DNA of 64,000 nucleotides from Bacteroidota bacterium (GCA_963169455.1 CAUJDW010000158.1:17102-81101), one strand, 5' to 3'; shown: positions 28,479-37,269, counted from the stretch's first letter. Notes: generated by a model not told the origin, from the sequence alone. Numbers and translations are program-made.

Positions 28479-28759
28479 TGCCTGCCAAACCACAGCCCCC
28501 CTGTCAGCAACAGCAACAGCAGGAGGAGCAACAAACCCCACCGGATGAGCCTCCAGGTGCGGGGGTGGCGCTGGAAATAAAGGGCAAAACTCTCTACAAA
28601 CAAAACAACCGCCAGCCCCACGATCATCGTCATGGCCCAGTTCGTCGTCCAGGCTTTGAACAGGAAAGCCCCCAGGGCAATCACAATGGTGAGCAGCGTA
28701 TAAATCCGGGTCGACCAGCTCAGGCCGCGGTGAAATTCTTTCAGCGTTTTATCTGGCAT
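28475..28759 (-). CDS. Small membrane protein
   Basis: Predicted 94-residue protein with three hydrophobic segments: 'IYTLLTIVIALGAFLFKAW', 'WAMTMIVGLAVVLFVESFAL' and a run of ten leucines in 'LIRWGLLLLLLLLLLTGGLW'. It starts with a sensible ATG and a charged leader. No family recognised. The end overlaps the M16 gene end on the other strand by four bases. Confidence 0.55.
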   Translation of the reverse strand: MPDKTLKEFHRGLSWSTRIYTLLTIVIALGAFLFKAWTTNWAMTMIVGLAVVLFVESFALYFQRHPRTWRLIRWGLLLLLLLLLLTGGLWFGRH

Positions 28760-28823
28760 AACGGCTCTGTTTACCCCTTAAACTATGTCATTGCCAGAAA
28801 AAAGGAAATGATAAAAGTCAGGC

Positions 28824-30062
28824 CTATTCCGCCAGGATTCCCCGCAGCACTTCCTCCCTGCCGTCGATGCCCTTCGGGATGGGCAGGCCGAGTATCCGGC
28901 ATATCAATGGATAAACGTGTATATTCCGGAAAGAAGGGATGCTCAGCCCCGCTTTGAAAGCCGGGCCGTTGGCGTAAAAAATGGCGTGCATCTCCGGAAT
29001 TTCGGGGTCGAAGCCGTGCTCCCCACCCTGCCTGAACTGCCCGTTGCGGGCCTGGGCTATGCGGCGGGAATCCGACAGGTAATACCCGTATTCCGGCAGC
29101 AAAATGAAATCGCCCAGCCGGGGATTTTGCAGGCCTGAGCGATAGTAGGGGAATTCTTCTGTCCGCCAGGCCCTGAAGTGGTTTTCCCGCTCCCTGATGA
29201 ATGCGTAGGCGCTGTCGGCGTCGGCGCCTTCCTTCAGATAGACGTGGGCGAGCGCGCCGTTGTTGGCGATCAGGTACCGGCCATCCTGATCCAGCGGGTC
29301 GAGGTTGATGAGCTTGTCAGGCCCGACATCCACCATGCCATGGTCGGAAACCAGGATGATATTGGCCGGCAGGCCGGTGCTTTTCACACCTTCGAACAGT
29401 TTGCCCAAAACGGCGTCGAGCTCCAGGAGCGCCTTGCTTATCTGGCTTTCATCTCCCGGCCCGTAGCGGTGCCCGGCATCATCCATCGTGGAAAAATAGA
29501 GGCTGATGAAATGCGGGCGCCGGGATTCGGGCAGGCTCAGCCACTCCAGCACCTGCTCCACCCTTTTTTCGTTGGGGATGGAGCCGTCGTAGGGGAAATA
29601 ATAGGATGGCCGCACACCCTGAATGTCTGCTTCCGAACCCACGAAAAAAAAGCTGGCAGCCACCATGCCGTTTTGCTCGGCATTTACCCAAAGCGGCGTT
29701 CCCCCGTACCAGCTGCCGTCCTCCACAGCGCTGCGTTTGCTGATCCGGTACAACTCGCCTCTGGCAGGGTCGTAAAAGGTGTTGTCAACAAGCCCGTGCT
29801 TTTCGGGATACATGCCCGTGGCTATGGTGTAATGGTTGGGAAAGGTCTTGGACGGGAAACTGGAGATCATCGAAGCGGCCTGCACGCCCTGCTCCACAAA
29901 GCGGCTGATATTCGGAGGGTGGAAGCGCGCTGTGTAGTCATAGCGGTACCCGTCACAGGACACCAGGATGACGTAGGGCTTGCCCAGCTGGCTGGCGTCG
30001 TTGGACTGGGCGGCGGCAAGGGCCGCCACGAACAAAAACAGCAGTTGAAAAAGGTGCTTCAT
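28824..30062 (-). CDS. Alkaline-phosphatase superfamily, nucleotide pyrophosphatase/phosphodiesterase (NPP) type
   Basis: Predicted 412-residue exported hydrolase. Signal peptide 'MKHLFQLLFLFVAALAAAQ' is followed by the NPP metal and nucleophile sites: 'LVSCDGYRYDY' (Asp), the catalytic Thr in 'FPSKTFPNHYTIATGM', 'YFSTMDDAGHRYGP' (Asp/His), and 'LVSDHGMVDV' (Asp-His). Such enzymes cleave phosphodiester or pyrophosphate bonds of nucleotides or lipids outside the cytoplasm. The order of motifs is complete, so activity is expected; substrate unknown. It lies alone between a small membrane gene and the BNR protein, all on the minus strand. Confidence 0.92.
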   Translation of the reverse strand: MKHLFQLLFLFVAALAAAQSNDASQLGKPYVILVSCDGYRYDYTARFHPPNISRFVEQGVQAASMISSFPSKTFPNHYTIATGMYPEKHGLVDNTFYDPARGELYRISKRSAVEDGSWYGGTPLWVNAEQNGMVAASFFFVGSEADIQGVRPSYYFPYDGSIPNEKRVEQVLEWLSLPESRRPHFISLYFSTMDDAGHRYGPGDESQISKALLELDAVLGKLFEGVKSTGLPANIILVSDHGMVDVGPDKLINLDPLDQDGRYLIANNGALAHVYLKEGADADSAYAFIRERENHFRAWRTEEFPYYRSGLQNPRLGDFILLPEYGYYLSDSRRIAQARNGQFRQGGEHGFDPEIPEMHAIFYANGPAFKAGLSIPSFRNIHVYPLICRILGLPIPKGIDGREEVLRGILAE

Positions 30063-30156
30063 GCCGGGTAGTTTTGCGGTTGAGCAGCAAAGATAATTTT
30101 AATGAGCGGCAATACTGCTTGCTTCCCTGCCCACCTGTACCCTTTTGTCCCGGGGC

Positions 30157-32874
30157 TCATTCCACCAAAAACTTTGTGGTTTTCCGGTAAGCGCCGGCGC
30201 CAAGCCTCAGGAAATACATCCCGTAGGGCAGGGCCAGATCGTATTGTTTCACAAAGGGCCCGCCCTGCGAGGCTACTTTTTCCACAAGCAGCCTTCTGCC
30301 TGTGATGTCCACCAACTCTATTATCAGATCGGCAGCTTCCGGAAGGCCGTCAACCACCAGCTGAAAATGGCCGCCGTTGGGGTTCGGAAGGACTTCCATG
30401 GAGATGCCGCCGGCAGTTGGGGCGCCGGTTTTGACGGCCTCATCAAGGGTATTGCCTTCCCAGATGCCCCGCCCGAAAGTAGCTGCATATATTTTGTTCT
30501 CTTCGGGAAGGATTTCCAGCTCGCTGACGATCACGCTGGGCAGGTTGTCGCTGTAGGCTTCCCAGCCGGGCATGTCATCGTGATGCACGTACACGCCGAT
30601 GTCGGTGCCGATGTAAATGGCGTTCAGCTCGGAATCGGGGTCCTGCACGATGCAGTTCACCGGTATATTGGGCAGGTTGAAGGAAATATTTTCCCAGCTG
30701 TCCCCTCCGTCCGTGGTGCGGAAAACCTTGACCCCTTCGGCAAAGCCGCCGACGCTTACCCAGGCGAGGTTGGGGTCCTGCTCATCGGCGGCGACATAAG
30801 TGAAAAAGAGGCTGTCGGGCAGCCCGGCCGTGATGTTTTCCCAGCTTTGCCCCCCGTTTCGCGTGCGCCACATCTTACCCGGCTCGCCGGCGGAGTGGTA
30901 AATCCTGTGGGCCAGGTAGATGTGGGATGGGGCCGCCGGGGAGACGGCAAAAGAGGATGTCGGCGCCTGAAAGCCTGGAAAGTCGGAGATTTTTGTCCAG
31001 GAATTTCCACCGTTGGTTGATTTAAAGAGGTTGGTGTAGGCCACATAAAGCACGCCGGGGTTGCCCGGCTCCAGCATGAAGGGCGTCGTCCAGGCTGCCC
31101 GCTCTCCGGGTTCGGCGGGAATGTCGTTGCTGATGGAGAAAAAATTATCGCCGCCGTCGAAGGAGGCCACGATGTTGCCGAACTGGGAAGAACCATACAA
31201 AATAGCCGGATTGACGGGGTGGATCAGGCACTCCATGCCATCGCCGCCGATTGTATTGACCCAGCTGCCGGCCTGCTTGATCCAGGTCGAATTGTCCTGC
31301 GCGCCGGCGATGAGGTCGCCGGGAACGGACCGGCTGAGGCCCAGGCGGTAGAAGGAGGTGATCTGCATGCCGCCGGCCAGGTCTTCCCACTGGGTCTGAA
31401 AGGCATAGCCTTCCACATTGAAGAGAGAATCCACGGAGCCCGGCACGATCTCATCTGTGCGGCTCAGGCCGCCGTCGTTGCAGGCGTATATCTTGCCATC
31501 GAGGGGGTTGTGGGCCAGGAAGTGCTGGTCGGCATGGATGCTTTGGCTGTTTTCCGAGCCGACCCAGTAAGAGGCGATCTTCCAGCTTAGGCCGCCATCC
31601 TCCGAGCACCAGATGTTGATGCCGCCGGTATAAATCCGCTCGGGGTCGGCGGGATCCACGAGGATAGTGAGGTCGTAGGTGCCCTGCCCGCCGCTGCCGC
31701 CGCCATCGTACCAGTGCAGGATGTTGGGGGAGGTGGAGCGCAGTTGCCAGCTCTGGCCGGCATCGGTAGAGCGGAAGAGGCCGTAAAAGCCCCGCTGCAT
31801 ATCGCAAGCCAGGGCGTAAACATAGCCGGGGTCGGAAGGCGAGATGGCCAGCTCGATCCGCTGCACGGCGTTGACGGCGGGGATGCCTGCATCGAGCGGT
31901 TCCCAGCTCTGGCCGAAGTCCGTGGATTTCCAGATGCCGGCCTGGCCCTGGCCGAGAGTGGCCAGGAAGGCGGAAGAAGCAAAGAGGGTATTGGGGTCGG
32001 CCGGGCTCCTTTCGATATCGAATATCATATCGCCGAAGGCAGGCTGCCAGCTTTCGCCCCCGTCGTTTGAGGTTTCCACACCGAAAATGCCGGCAGCCAC
32101 CAGGCGCTGGCCGTCTTCATGGTGGACAAACACGCGTCGGGTGAGGCTGCCGTCCCGCTCGCTCTGCTCGAAAGTGAGGCCGGTGGGCGCCCAGTTCAGG
32201 CCGCCGTCGGAGGATTTGAAGACGCCCATGCCGTAATGGGTGTGGCGCTTCCGGTCGTCGAGGTCGAGGCCCACGGCCACGTAGGCGTAATCGCCCACGG
32301 CGGCGTACATCTCGTCGGGGTTATTGGGGTTGACGGCAATATCGCTGATGCGCAGGATGGGCAGCCCGTCCGAAAGGGGTATCCAGCTCTGGCCGCCGTT
32401 GGCCGTTTTCCAGATGCCTCCCTGGGCTACCCCCACCCAGAAGGTATTCGGGTCGGTAGGATGGAAGGTGATGCAGTTGATCCGGCCCATGCCCCTGATG
32501 ATATAGGGGCGGCCCAGGATGGGGTATTGCTCCGGGCCTGCCGGCAACCAGGATGGGTTGCGGCTGGCCACCCTGTTCTTTTCGGCGGCGGCCTTCTCCA
32601 TGGCTGCCCGGAAGAGGGGCAACTGGCTGGCGAAGCTGCCCCCTGCGCCGGCGCGGACGGCCTGTTCGTGGAGCCATCGCGCGTACCACTTCCAGCCCCT
32701 GGCCTCGTCCGGGCCGGCCTCTTTGGCCCATTGTTCAAAAGCGGCTTCCAAATGGTGGTATTGCAGGCTTTCCCCCTTTTTCAGGCTAACGGCATCGAAG
32801 GCGGGCTGTGAAAAAAGAGCGGTTGCCAGGCAAAGGAACGGAAGGCACAGGGCGAGTCGCAGCGTTGGATTCAT
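30157..32874 (-). CDS. Secreted sortilin/BNR-repeat protein with T9SS sorting domain
   Basis: Predicted 905-residue exported protein; the ATG at 32874 places a signal peptide ('LALCLPFLCLATALFSQ') at the N-terminus. The body is built of beta-propeller repeats with recurrent BNR/Asp-box words ('NGGQSWIPLSDGLP', 'DGGESWQPAFGD', 'DFGQSWEPLDAG', 'NGGNSWTKISDF', 'DGGDSWENISFN'), as in VPS10/sortilin-like and exo-glucanase-like proteins. The last 80 residues ('VLPNPNGGHFQLVV ... YFLRLG ... KFLVE') form a type A T9SS C-terminal domain, which predicts secretion and attachment to the cell surface by the gliding-linked type IX machinery. Function otherwise unknown; it is preceded by the TrpF-fold gene 46 bp upstream. 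Confidence 0.9.
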   Translation of the reverse strand: MNPTLRLALCLPFLCLATALFSQPAFDAVSLKKGESLQYHHLEAAFEQWAKEAGPDEARGWKWYARWLHEQAVRAGAGGSFASQLPLFRAAMEKAAAEKNRVASRNPSWLPAGPEQYPILGRPYIIRGMGRINCITFHPTDPNTFWVGVAQGGIWKTANGGQSWIPLSDGLPILRISDIAVNPNNPDEMYAAVGDYAYVAVGLDLDDRKRHTHYGMGVFKSSDGGLNWAPTGLTFEQSERDGSLTRRVFVHHEDGQRLVAAGIFGVETSNDGGESWQPAFGDMIFDIERSPADPNTLFASSAFLATLGQGQAGIWKSTDFGQSWEPLDAGIPAVNAVQRIELAISPSDPGYVYALACDMQRGFYGLFRSTDAGQSWQLRSTSPNILHWYDGGGSGGQGTYDLTILVDPADPERIYTGGINIWCSEDGGLSWKIASYWVGSENSQSIHADQHFLAHNPLDGKIYACNDGGLSRTDEIVPGSVDSLFNVEGYAFQTQWEDLAGGMQITSFYRLGLSRSVPGDLIAGAQDNSTWIKQAGSWVNTIGGDGMECLIHPVNPAILYGSSQFGNIVASFDGGDNFFSISNDIPAEPGERAAWTTPFMLEPGNPGVLYVAYTNLFKSTNGGNSWTKISDFPGFQAPTSSFAVSPAAPSHIYLAHRIYHSAGEPGKMWRTRNGGQSWENITAGLPDSLFFTYVAADEQDPNLAWVSVGGFAEGVKVFRTTDGGDSWENISFNLPNIPVNCIVQDPDSELNAIYIGTDIGVYVHHDDMPGWEAYSDNLPSVIVSELEILPEENKIYAATFGRGIWEGNTLDEAVKTGAPTAGGISMEVLPNPNGGHFQLVVDGLPEAADLIIELVDITGRRLLVEKVASQGGPFVKQYDLALPYGMYFLRLGAGAYRKTTKFLVE

Positions 32875-32920
32875 ACTGGAGTTTTTTTGTGAAAATAAGC
32901 CATTTCGGCATTTCCCTGTC

Positions 32921-33562
32921 TTATTCTTCCACCCTGGCCGCTTCAAAAAGTTCATCTAACTCGTCGAATGACTTAAAGCCGACTTTTTCTTCCGCCCCGC
33001 CCTGCACGCTGATGCCATAAGGGCGGATGCGGCCCAGCACTTCGGCGGCATCCGAGCTCTGAAGCCCGATGCCGAGCAGTATCTGGAATTCCCGGCAGAG
33101 GGCGTGCAGTTTTTCCCTGTGGCCTGCCTCAAGATCGCTCCAGCGCAGGCCGTTTTTGTCGAAATTGAGCAGGAAGATATCAACCGAGGCCCTGTTGCGG
33201 CCCATTTGTTCGGCAACGGCATCCATGTCCTCTGCCGATTCCACAACGATTTCCTGTATGAGCGGCACGCCCAGGCCGAGGGAGTCCAGGGCGGGCAGGT
33301 CGGCGAACATGCCCACCTGTACGGCGTCCAGCCCGAGTTCGCCGATGGCTGCCTTGATTTCTTCCGGAGCTTGCAGGCCGAACTCCCCGACGATTTTCAC
33401 CCCGTCCACCCATTCCCGGATCGCCTTCATCAGCTCGGGCCGGATACAGCTATCGGCGCCCGAGTCTAAATTGAACCCCAGCCATTCCACTTCCCAGGCG
33501 GCGAAGTAGCGGGCATCGGTGAGGTTGGCCACTGAACTGGCCTTGACTTTAGTCTTCAGCAT
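32921..33562 (-). CDS. TrpF-fold (PRAI-like) TIM-barrel protein
   Basis: Predicted 213-residue protein with the length and strand order of phosphoribosylanthranilate isomerase ('VANLTDARYFAAWEVEWLGF', 'ELGLDAVQVG', 'LLGIGLQSSDAAEVL', 'GISVQGGAEEKVGFKSF'). However, the TrpF motif KICGI, which carries the catalytic Cys, reads 'VKASSV' here, and the phosphate/Arg loop differs. No other trp genes are near. It is therefore more likely a divergent paralog with another or no catalytic role than the tryptophan enzyme. Confidence 0.7.
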   Translation of the reverse strand: MLKTKVKASSVANLTDARYFAAWEVEWLGFNLDSGADSCIRPELMKAIREWVDGVKIVGEFGLQAPEEIKAAIGELGLDAVQVGMFADLPALDSLGLGVPLIQEIVVESAEDMDAVAEQMGRNRASVDIFLLNFDKNGLRWSDLEAGHREKLHALCREFQILLGIGLQSSDAAEVLGRIRPYGISVQGGAEEKVGFKSFDELDELFEAARVEE

Positions 33563-33670
33563 AAACCAACTGTTGGGCTGTTTTGTCTCTCTGTAAATAG
33601 AGGAAATATGGCGCCGGATTTTTTAATTTTGATGGCTCAGGCGCATTCCGGCGGCAAAAATACGCAATTA

Positions 33671-34015
33671 ATGAGGCAACCGACGTACTACGAACTGGTT
33701 TATGCCGTGGTAAAGCTGATTCCCCGGGGCAGGGTGAGCACCTACGGCGCCATTGCGGATTTTCTGGCGCTGGGTTCCGCCCGCATGGTGGGCTGGGCGC
33801 TGAACAAGAGCTATACTGCCGGCGGCGTACCCGCCCACCGCGTGGTCAACCGCAGGGGAGAGCTGAGCGGCCGCAACCACTGGCCTTCCCCTTCCATGAT
33901 GCAGGAAATGCTCGAACAGGAAGGCGTATCCGTTGAAGACAATCGCGTGAAGGACTTCGGGCGCCTGTTCTGGAGCCCTGCCGAACTGGGGGAAAACTTC
34001 GAAATTCATATTTAA
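33671..34015 (+). CDS. Alkyltransferase-like DNA-repair protein (ATL)
   Basis: Predicted 114-residue protein of the Ogt/MGMT C-terminal domain: 'YAVVKLIPRGRVSTYGAIAD' (helix-turn-helix), 'ALNKS', and the active-site segment. That segment reads 'VPAHRVVNRRGELSGR', with Ala in place of the methyl-accepting Cys of PCHRV, so it cannot transfer alkyl groups itself. ATL proteins bind O6-alkylguanine and recruit nucleotide excision repair. The start is set at the ATG at 33671, which gives the usual length; a longer frame adds 21 residues without homology. DUF2147 gene follows 24 bp later. Confidence 0.9.
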   Translation: MRQPTYYELVYAVVKLIPRGRVSTYGAIADFLALGSARMVGWALNKSYTAGGVPAHRVVNRRGELSGRNHWPSPSMMQEMLEQEGVSVEDNRVKDFGRLFWSPAELGENFEIHI

Positions 34016-34039
34016 CCAAACCGAATAAAGCAATTGGCC

Positions 34040-34480
34040 ATGAGAAACATCTTACTTCTGCTCTTTACCGCCTTTTCAACAGCCACTGCCGCTCTGGCGC
34101 AGCCCTCACCCGTGGGGATATGGAAAACCATCGATGACAAAACCGGCGAGGCCAAGTCCCACCTCGAGGTTTACGAACAGGGCGGCCAGTACTACGGCAA
34201 GGTCGTCAAACTGCTCAAATCCAGCCCCGACAAAAAATGCACCGAGTGCCCCGGGAGCAAAAAAAACCAGCCCATACTCGGCATGGTGGTGCTCGAAGGC
34301 ATGAAACCCCACGAAGATTACTGGAGGAAAGGCAAGATACTCGACCCCGAAAGCGGCAATGAATACGGCTGCACAATCTGGTTCGAAAAAGGCAAGCCCA
34401 ATGAACTGAAAGTACGGGGCATCCACTGGACGGGGCTCTACCGCACCCAGACCTGGTACAGAGTGAACCAGGGCAGCTGA
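34040..34480 (+). CDS. DUF2147 exported protein
   Basis: Predicted 146-residue protein with signal peptide ('MRNILLLLFTAFSTATAALAQ'). The mature part follows the DUF2147 pattern: 'GIWKTIDDKTGEAKSHLEVY', 'YGKVVKL', 'CTECPGSKKNQPILGMVVL', 'GKILDPESGNEYGCTIWFE', 'GIHWTGLYRTQTWYRV'. A small secreted beta-barrel-like domain of unknown role. The ATG at 34040 is preferred to a TTG two codons upstream. Confidence 0.9.
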   Translation: MRNILLLLFTAFSTATAALAQPSPVGIWKTIDDKTGEAKSHLEVYEQGGQYYGKVVKLLKSSPDKKCTECPGSKKNQPILGMVVLEGMKPHEDYWRKGKILDPESGNEYGCTIWFEKGKPNELKVRGIHWTGLYRTQTWYRVNQGS

Positions 34481-34587
34481 AAAAAGTGCTGATAAAGTGC
34501 GGATAAGGAGCAATATTAACTTTTGCTATCCAGTTTTATAAGGGATTCGACGGAAGAAAATCAAATTCCTCTATCAAAATTTTCTGT

Positions 34588-34824
34588 ATGAAGCAAAAAT
34601 TTACACCGGACTTTCTTATCAAGTACCTTTACAGCGAAACAAGCGCTGCCGAAAGGCTCGGGATCGACGAAGCGCTGTTTGAGGACCTGCCCCTGAGGGA
34701 AGAGTTCGAAAACCTGCAACAGGCCTTTCATCAACTGCCGCGGGTTACTTTCTCTCCTTCCCGAAACACCATCCAGGGCATCCTGAAATACAGCGAGCGC
34801 ACCGCTCTCGAAAAACAGCCCTGA
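34588..34824 (+). CDS. Short conserved-looking protein
   Basis: Predicted 78-residue acidic-helical protein ('FLIKYLYSETSAAERLGID', 'LPLREEFENLQQAFHQLPRV', 'NTIQGILKYSERTAL'). Its N-terminal region resembles the short helical proteins of Bacteroidota that precede regulators, but no family name can be given. Complete start and stop, followed 22 bp later by a strong terminator, which supports it being a real monocistronic gene. Confidence 0.6.
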   Translation: MKQKFTPDFLIKYLYSETSAAERLGIDEALFEDLPLREEFENLQQAFHQLPRVTFSPSRNTIQGILKYSERTALEKQP

Positions 34825-34846
34825 AACAAGGCTTTTTAGCTGCAAA

Positions 34847-34885
34847 AAAGCCCTTGGCGAACCTTCCGCCAAGGGCTTTCTCTTT
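34847..34885 (+). terminator. Rho-independent terminator
   Basis: Perfect 13-bp stem AAAGCCCTTGGCG / CGCCAAGGGCTTT with a 7-nt loop and a T-rich tail (tttctcttt). It ends right where the short MITE-like copy begins. Confidence 0.9.
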
Positions 34886-34965
34886 AAGAGCATGTTTGGA
34901 GGCCAGCCTATGAGCTAAAAAAGGCCACTTTTCGCTTTCAAATCCGGCCTCCAAACATGGTCTAA
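34885..34965. repeat. MITE-like hairpin element, deleted copy (81 bp)
   Basis: Termini TAAGAGCATGTTTGGAGGCC (34885-34904) and GGCCTCCAAACATGGTCTAA (34946-34965). Compared with the 168-bp copy at 15084-15251, it is inverted and lacks exactly the inner palindrome: the flanks 'GAGCTAAAAAAGGCC' and 'ACTTTTCGCTTTCAAATCC' are kept and joined. Confidence 0.85.
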
Positions 34966-34980
34966 TGCCCTAACCCCTGT

Positions 34981-35030
34981 GAGTAAATTCGGGTAATTTT
35001 CAGTAATTGTGGGTAAAATTGGGAAAATTG
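34981..35030. repeat. Five 10-bp phased repeats before recA
   Basis: GAGTAAATTC, GGGTAATTTT, CAGTAATTGT, GGGTAAAATT and GGGAAAATTG follow each other without gaps. The consensus is rrGTAAwTTn with a 10-bp period, so A/T tracts recur once per helical turn. Likely intrinsically bent or a protein-binding array upstream of the recA promoter. Confidence 0.7.
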
Positions 35031-35040
35031 CAGCGTTTTG

Positions 35041-35072
35041 CTTGTATGTGCCAAACAAAAGATTTATTTTTG
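35041..35072 (+). promoter_or_regulatory. Putative recA promoter
   Basis: TATTTTTG (35065-35072) fits TAnnTTTG; CTTG at 35041-35044 is 20 bp upstream as a partial -33 element. The recA ATG is 40 bp further on. Confidence 0.45.
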
Positions 35073-35111
35073 TCAGACGCTGAAACAAAAAGTTGAACAA
35101 ACATCACCTCA

Positions 35112-36206
35112 ATGTCCAATATCAACCAACAAGACCAGGACCGGGACTCAAAACTCAAAGCGCTTCAACTCACCGTTGACCGGCTTGAAAAGACTTATGG
35201 AAAGGGGATCATCATGCGCCTGGGCGACCAGAACGTCATGGAAGTCGATGTCATCCCCAGTGGCTCTCTGGGGCTCGATATCGCCCTCGGCGTAAACGGC
35301 CTTCCGCGGGGCCGGGTCATCGAGATCTACGGCCCGGAATCTTCCGGTAAAACGACGCTGGCCATCCACGCCATCGCCGAGAGCCAGAAGCAGGGGGGGA
35401 TCGCCGCTTTCATAGACGCCGAACACGCCTTCGACCGCAGCTATGCCAAAGCCCTGGGGGTAGATACGGAAAACCTGCTCATCTCTCAGCCCGACAACGG
35501 GGAACAGGCGCTGGAAATTGCCGAAAACCTCATCCGCTCAGGGGCTATCGACATTATCGTCATCGACTCCGTGGCAGCCCTGGTGCCGCGCAGTGAGATC
35601 GAAGGGGAAATGGGCGACTCCAAGATGGGCCTGCAGGCCCGCCTCATGTCACAGGCAATGCGCAAACTGACGGCGACCATAGGGCGCACGGGCTGCTGCT
35701 GCGTCTTCATCAACCAGCTCCGGGAAAAGATCGGGGTCATGTTCGGCAACCCGGAAACGACTACCGGCGGCAACGCCCTGAAGTTCTATGCCTCCATGCG
35801 CCTGGATATCCGCCGCGCAGGCACCGCCATCAAAGACAAGGAAGGCAATGTGATCGGCAACCAGGTCAAAGTCAAAGTGGTGAAAAACAAACTGGCGCCC
35901 CCCTTCCGGGTCGCAACCTTCGATATCATGTTCGGGGAAGGCATTTCCAAAACGGGTGAGATCGTCGACCTGGGCTCCGAACACGACATCATCCAGAAAA
36001 GCGGGGCATGGTATAGCTACGACGGAGCCAAGATAGCCCAGGGGCGCGACGCAGCCAAACAGTTCCTCATGGACAACCCGGAACTGGCCGCCGAGATCGA
36101 ACGCAAGGTCAAAGCCAAAATCCTGGGGCTGCCGGAAGAAAACGACGCACAGAAAAACGGCCAGAAACAGAAGAAAGCTGAAAAGCCTGAAAAGGAAGAA
36201 GCCTGA
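35112..36206 (+). CDS. recA: RecA recombinase
   Basis: Predicted 364-residue DNA-dependent ATPase for homologous recombination and induction of DNA-damage responses. Motifs are the Walker A '[13 protein letters not shown]', '[11 protein letters not shown]', Walker B '[20 protein letters not shown]', the L2 loop start '[27 protein letters not shown]' region, and a Lys/Glu-rich C-terminus. The position behind the phased 10-bp repeats and its own promoter suggests individual regulation. A perfect palindrome ends the transcript. Confidence 0.98.
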   Translation: MSNINQQDQDRDSKLKALQLTVDRLEKTYGKGIIMRLGDQNVMEVDVIPSGSLGLDIALGVNGLPRGRVIEIYGPESSGKTTLAIHAIAESQKQGGIAAFIDAEHAFDRSYAKALGVDTENLLISQPDNGEQALEIAENLIRSGAIDIIVIDSVAALVPRSEIEGEMGDSKMGLQARLMSQAMRKLTATIGRTGCCCVFINQLREKIGVMFGNPETTTGGNALKFYASMRLDIRRAGTAIKDKEGNVIGNQVKVKVVKNKLAPPFRVATFDIMFGEGISKTGEIVDLGSEHDIIQKSGAWYSYDGAKIAQGRDAAKQFLMDNPELAAEIERKVKAKILGLPEENDAQKNGQKQKKAEKPEKEEA

Positions 36207-36253
36207 ACGCACTCCGGCCAATAGCGCTGCTGCGTGAACAGGTAAACGATAAA

Positions 36254-36303
36254 CAAAAGTAAAGCCGGATTTTGGCTGCAGCCAAAATCCGGCTTTACTT
36301 TTG
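36254..36303. terminator. Perfect 50-bp palindrome, bidirectional terminator
   Basis: The sequence from CAAAAGTAAAGCCGG to its exact complement CCGGCTTTACTTTTG is symmetrical around CTG|CAG (centre 36278/36279), with a run of A residues before and T residues after in both readings. It lies between convergent recA and rnfB and should terminate both. Confidence 0.85.
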
Positions 36304-36316
36304 CCAGGGCCTCTGC

Positions 36317-37183
36317 TTAGGAAAAACCCATTCCCCGCTCCCCTTTCCGGATGATCTTTTTGCTTTCCCTGCCTTTTACTACTCCCTCTTCATCATCCAG
36401 CCAGACGATGGCGCCGGTGGGGCATCTCTGGATGGGGGCCTGCGTGTTGTGGTTTTTCGAATAATCGACCACCGGGAGGTTGTTGATCATGGAAATCAGG
36501 CCGCCGGGAGCGTCCATGGCGCATTTGCCGCAGGCCGTGCAACCGACCTGGCAATCTTCCAGGACTTCATCGCCGGCATCCAGATTTTTGCAGGCTACCC
36601 AGAGGCGATTGCTGATTGGCTGCAGGGAGAACAGTTCCTTGGGGCAGGCTTCCACACAGTCGCCGCAGGCGGTGCACTTGTCGACATCCACCACCGGAAG
36701 AGAGAAAGGGTTCATGGTGATGGCGTCAAAGTCGCAGGCCACTTCGCAGTCGCCGAATCCCAGGCAGCCCCAGAAACAGCCCTTGCCCCCACCGGAGACC
36801 AGCGAAGCTGCCTGGCAGGTCTTCACGCCCTGGTACCTGGCGCGGTTGAGGGCGACGTTGATGCCGCCGGCGCAGGCCAGCCGGGCCACAATTTTCTCTT
36901 CAGCGCCCAGGGCGACGCCCAGGTAATCGGCAATTTTCTGCCGGCCTGCATCCGTACTCACCGTGCATTTGCCGGGCAACGCCCTGCCGCTCACCAGGGC
37001 CTCCGCAAAGGGCCGGCAACCCGGAAAGCCGCATGCCCCGCAGTTGGCGTGGGGCAGAAGGTCTTCAACAATGTCGATGCGCGGATCTTCATAAACGTAC
37101 AGCTTCTTGTTGGCCAGAATGAGCATCAGGGCCAGCAAAAGGGTGAGGCTACCCAGCGCGACAAGAGCAATAATGATCGTCAT
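36317..37183 (-). CDS. rnfB: Rnf complex subunit B (ferredoxin:NAD+ oxidoreductase)
   Basis: Predicted 288-residue electron-entry subunit. An N-terminal membrane helix ('IIALVALGSLTLLLALMLIL') anchors it. Next is the 'NCGACGFPGC' four-Fe-four-S motif, then a set of ferredoxin-type clusters: 'GCFWGCLGFGDCEVACDF', 'KCTACGDCVEACP', 'CQVGCTACGKC', and 'RCPTGAIVWL'. It takes electrons from reduced ferredoxin. It is the last gene of the leftward operon and is separated from rnfA by two non-standard genes. Confidence 0.95.
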   Translation of the reverse strand: MTIIIALVALGSLTLLLALMLILANKKLYVYEDPRIDIVEDLLPHANCGACGFPGCRPFAEALVSGRALPGKCTVSTDAGRQKIADYLGVALGAEEKIVARLACAGGINVALNRARYQGVKTCQAASLVSGGGKGCFWGCLGFGDCEVACDFDAITMNPFSLPVVDVDKCTACGDCVEACPKELFSLQPISNRLWVACKNLDAGDEVLEDCQVGCTACGKCAMDAPGGLISMINNLPVVDYSKNHNTQAPIQRCPTGAIVWLDDEEGVVKGRESKKIIRKGERGMGFS

Positions 37184-37269
37184 ATCGGATTTATGTAGTT
37201 ATCGGTTGCCGGCTGCCCGAAGTTTTGATTGCAAGCCGGAACCAGAAACTTTAAACCTGAAACCAGGAA

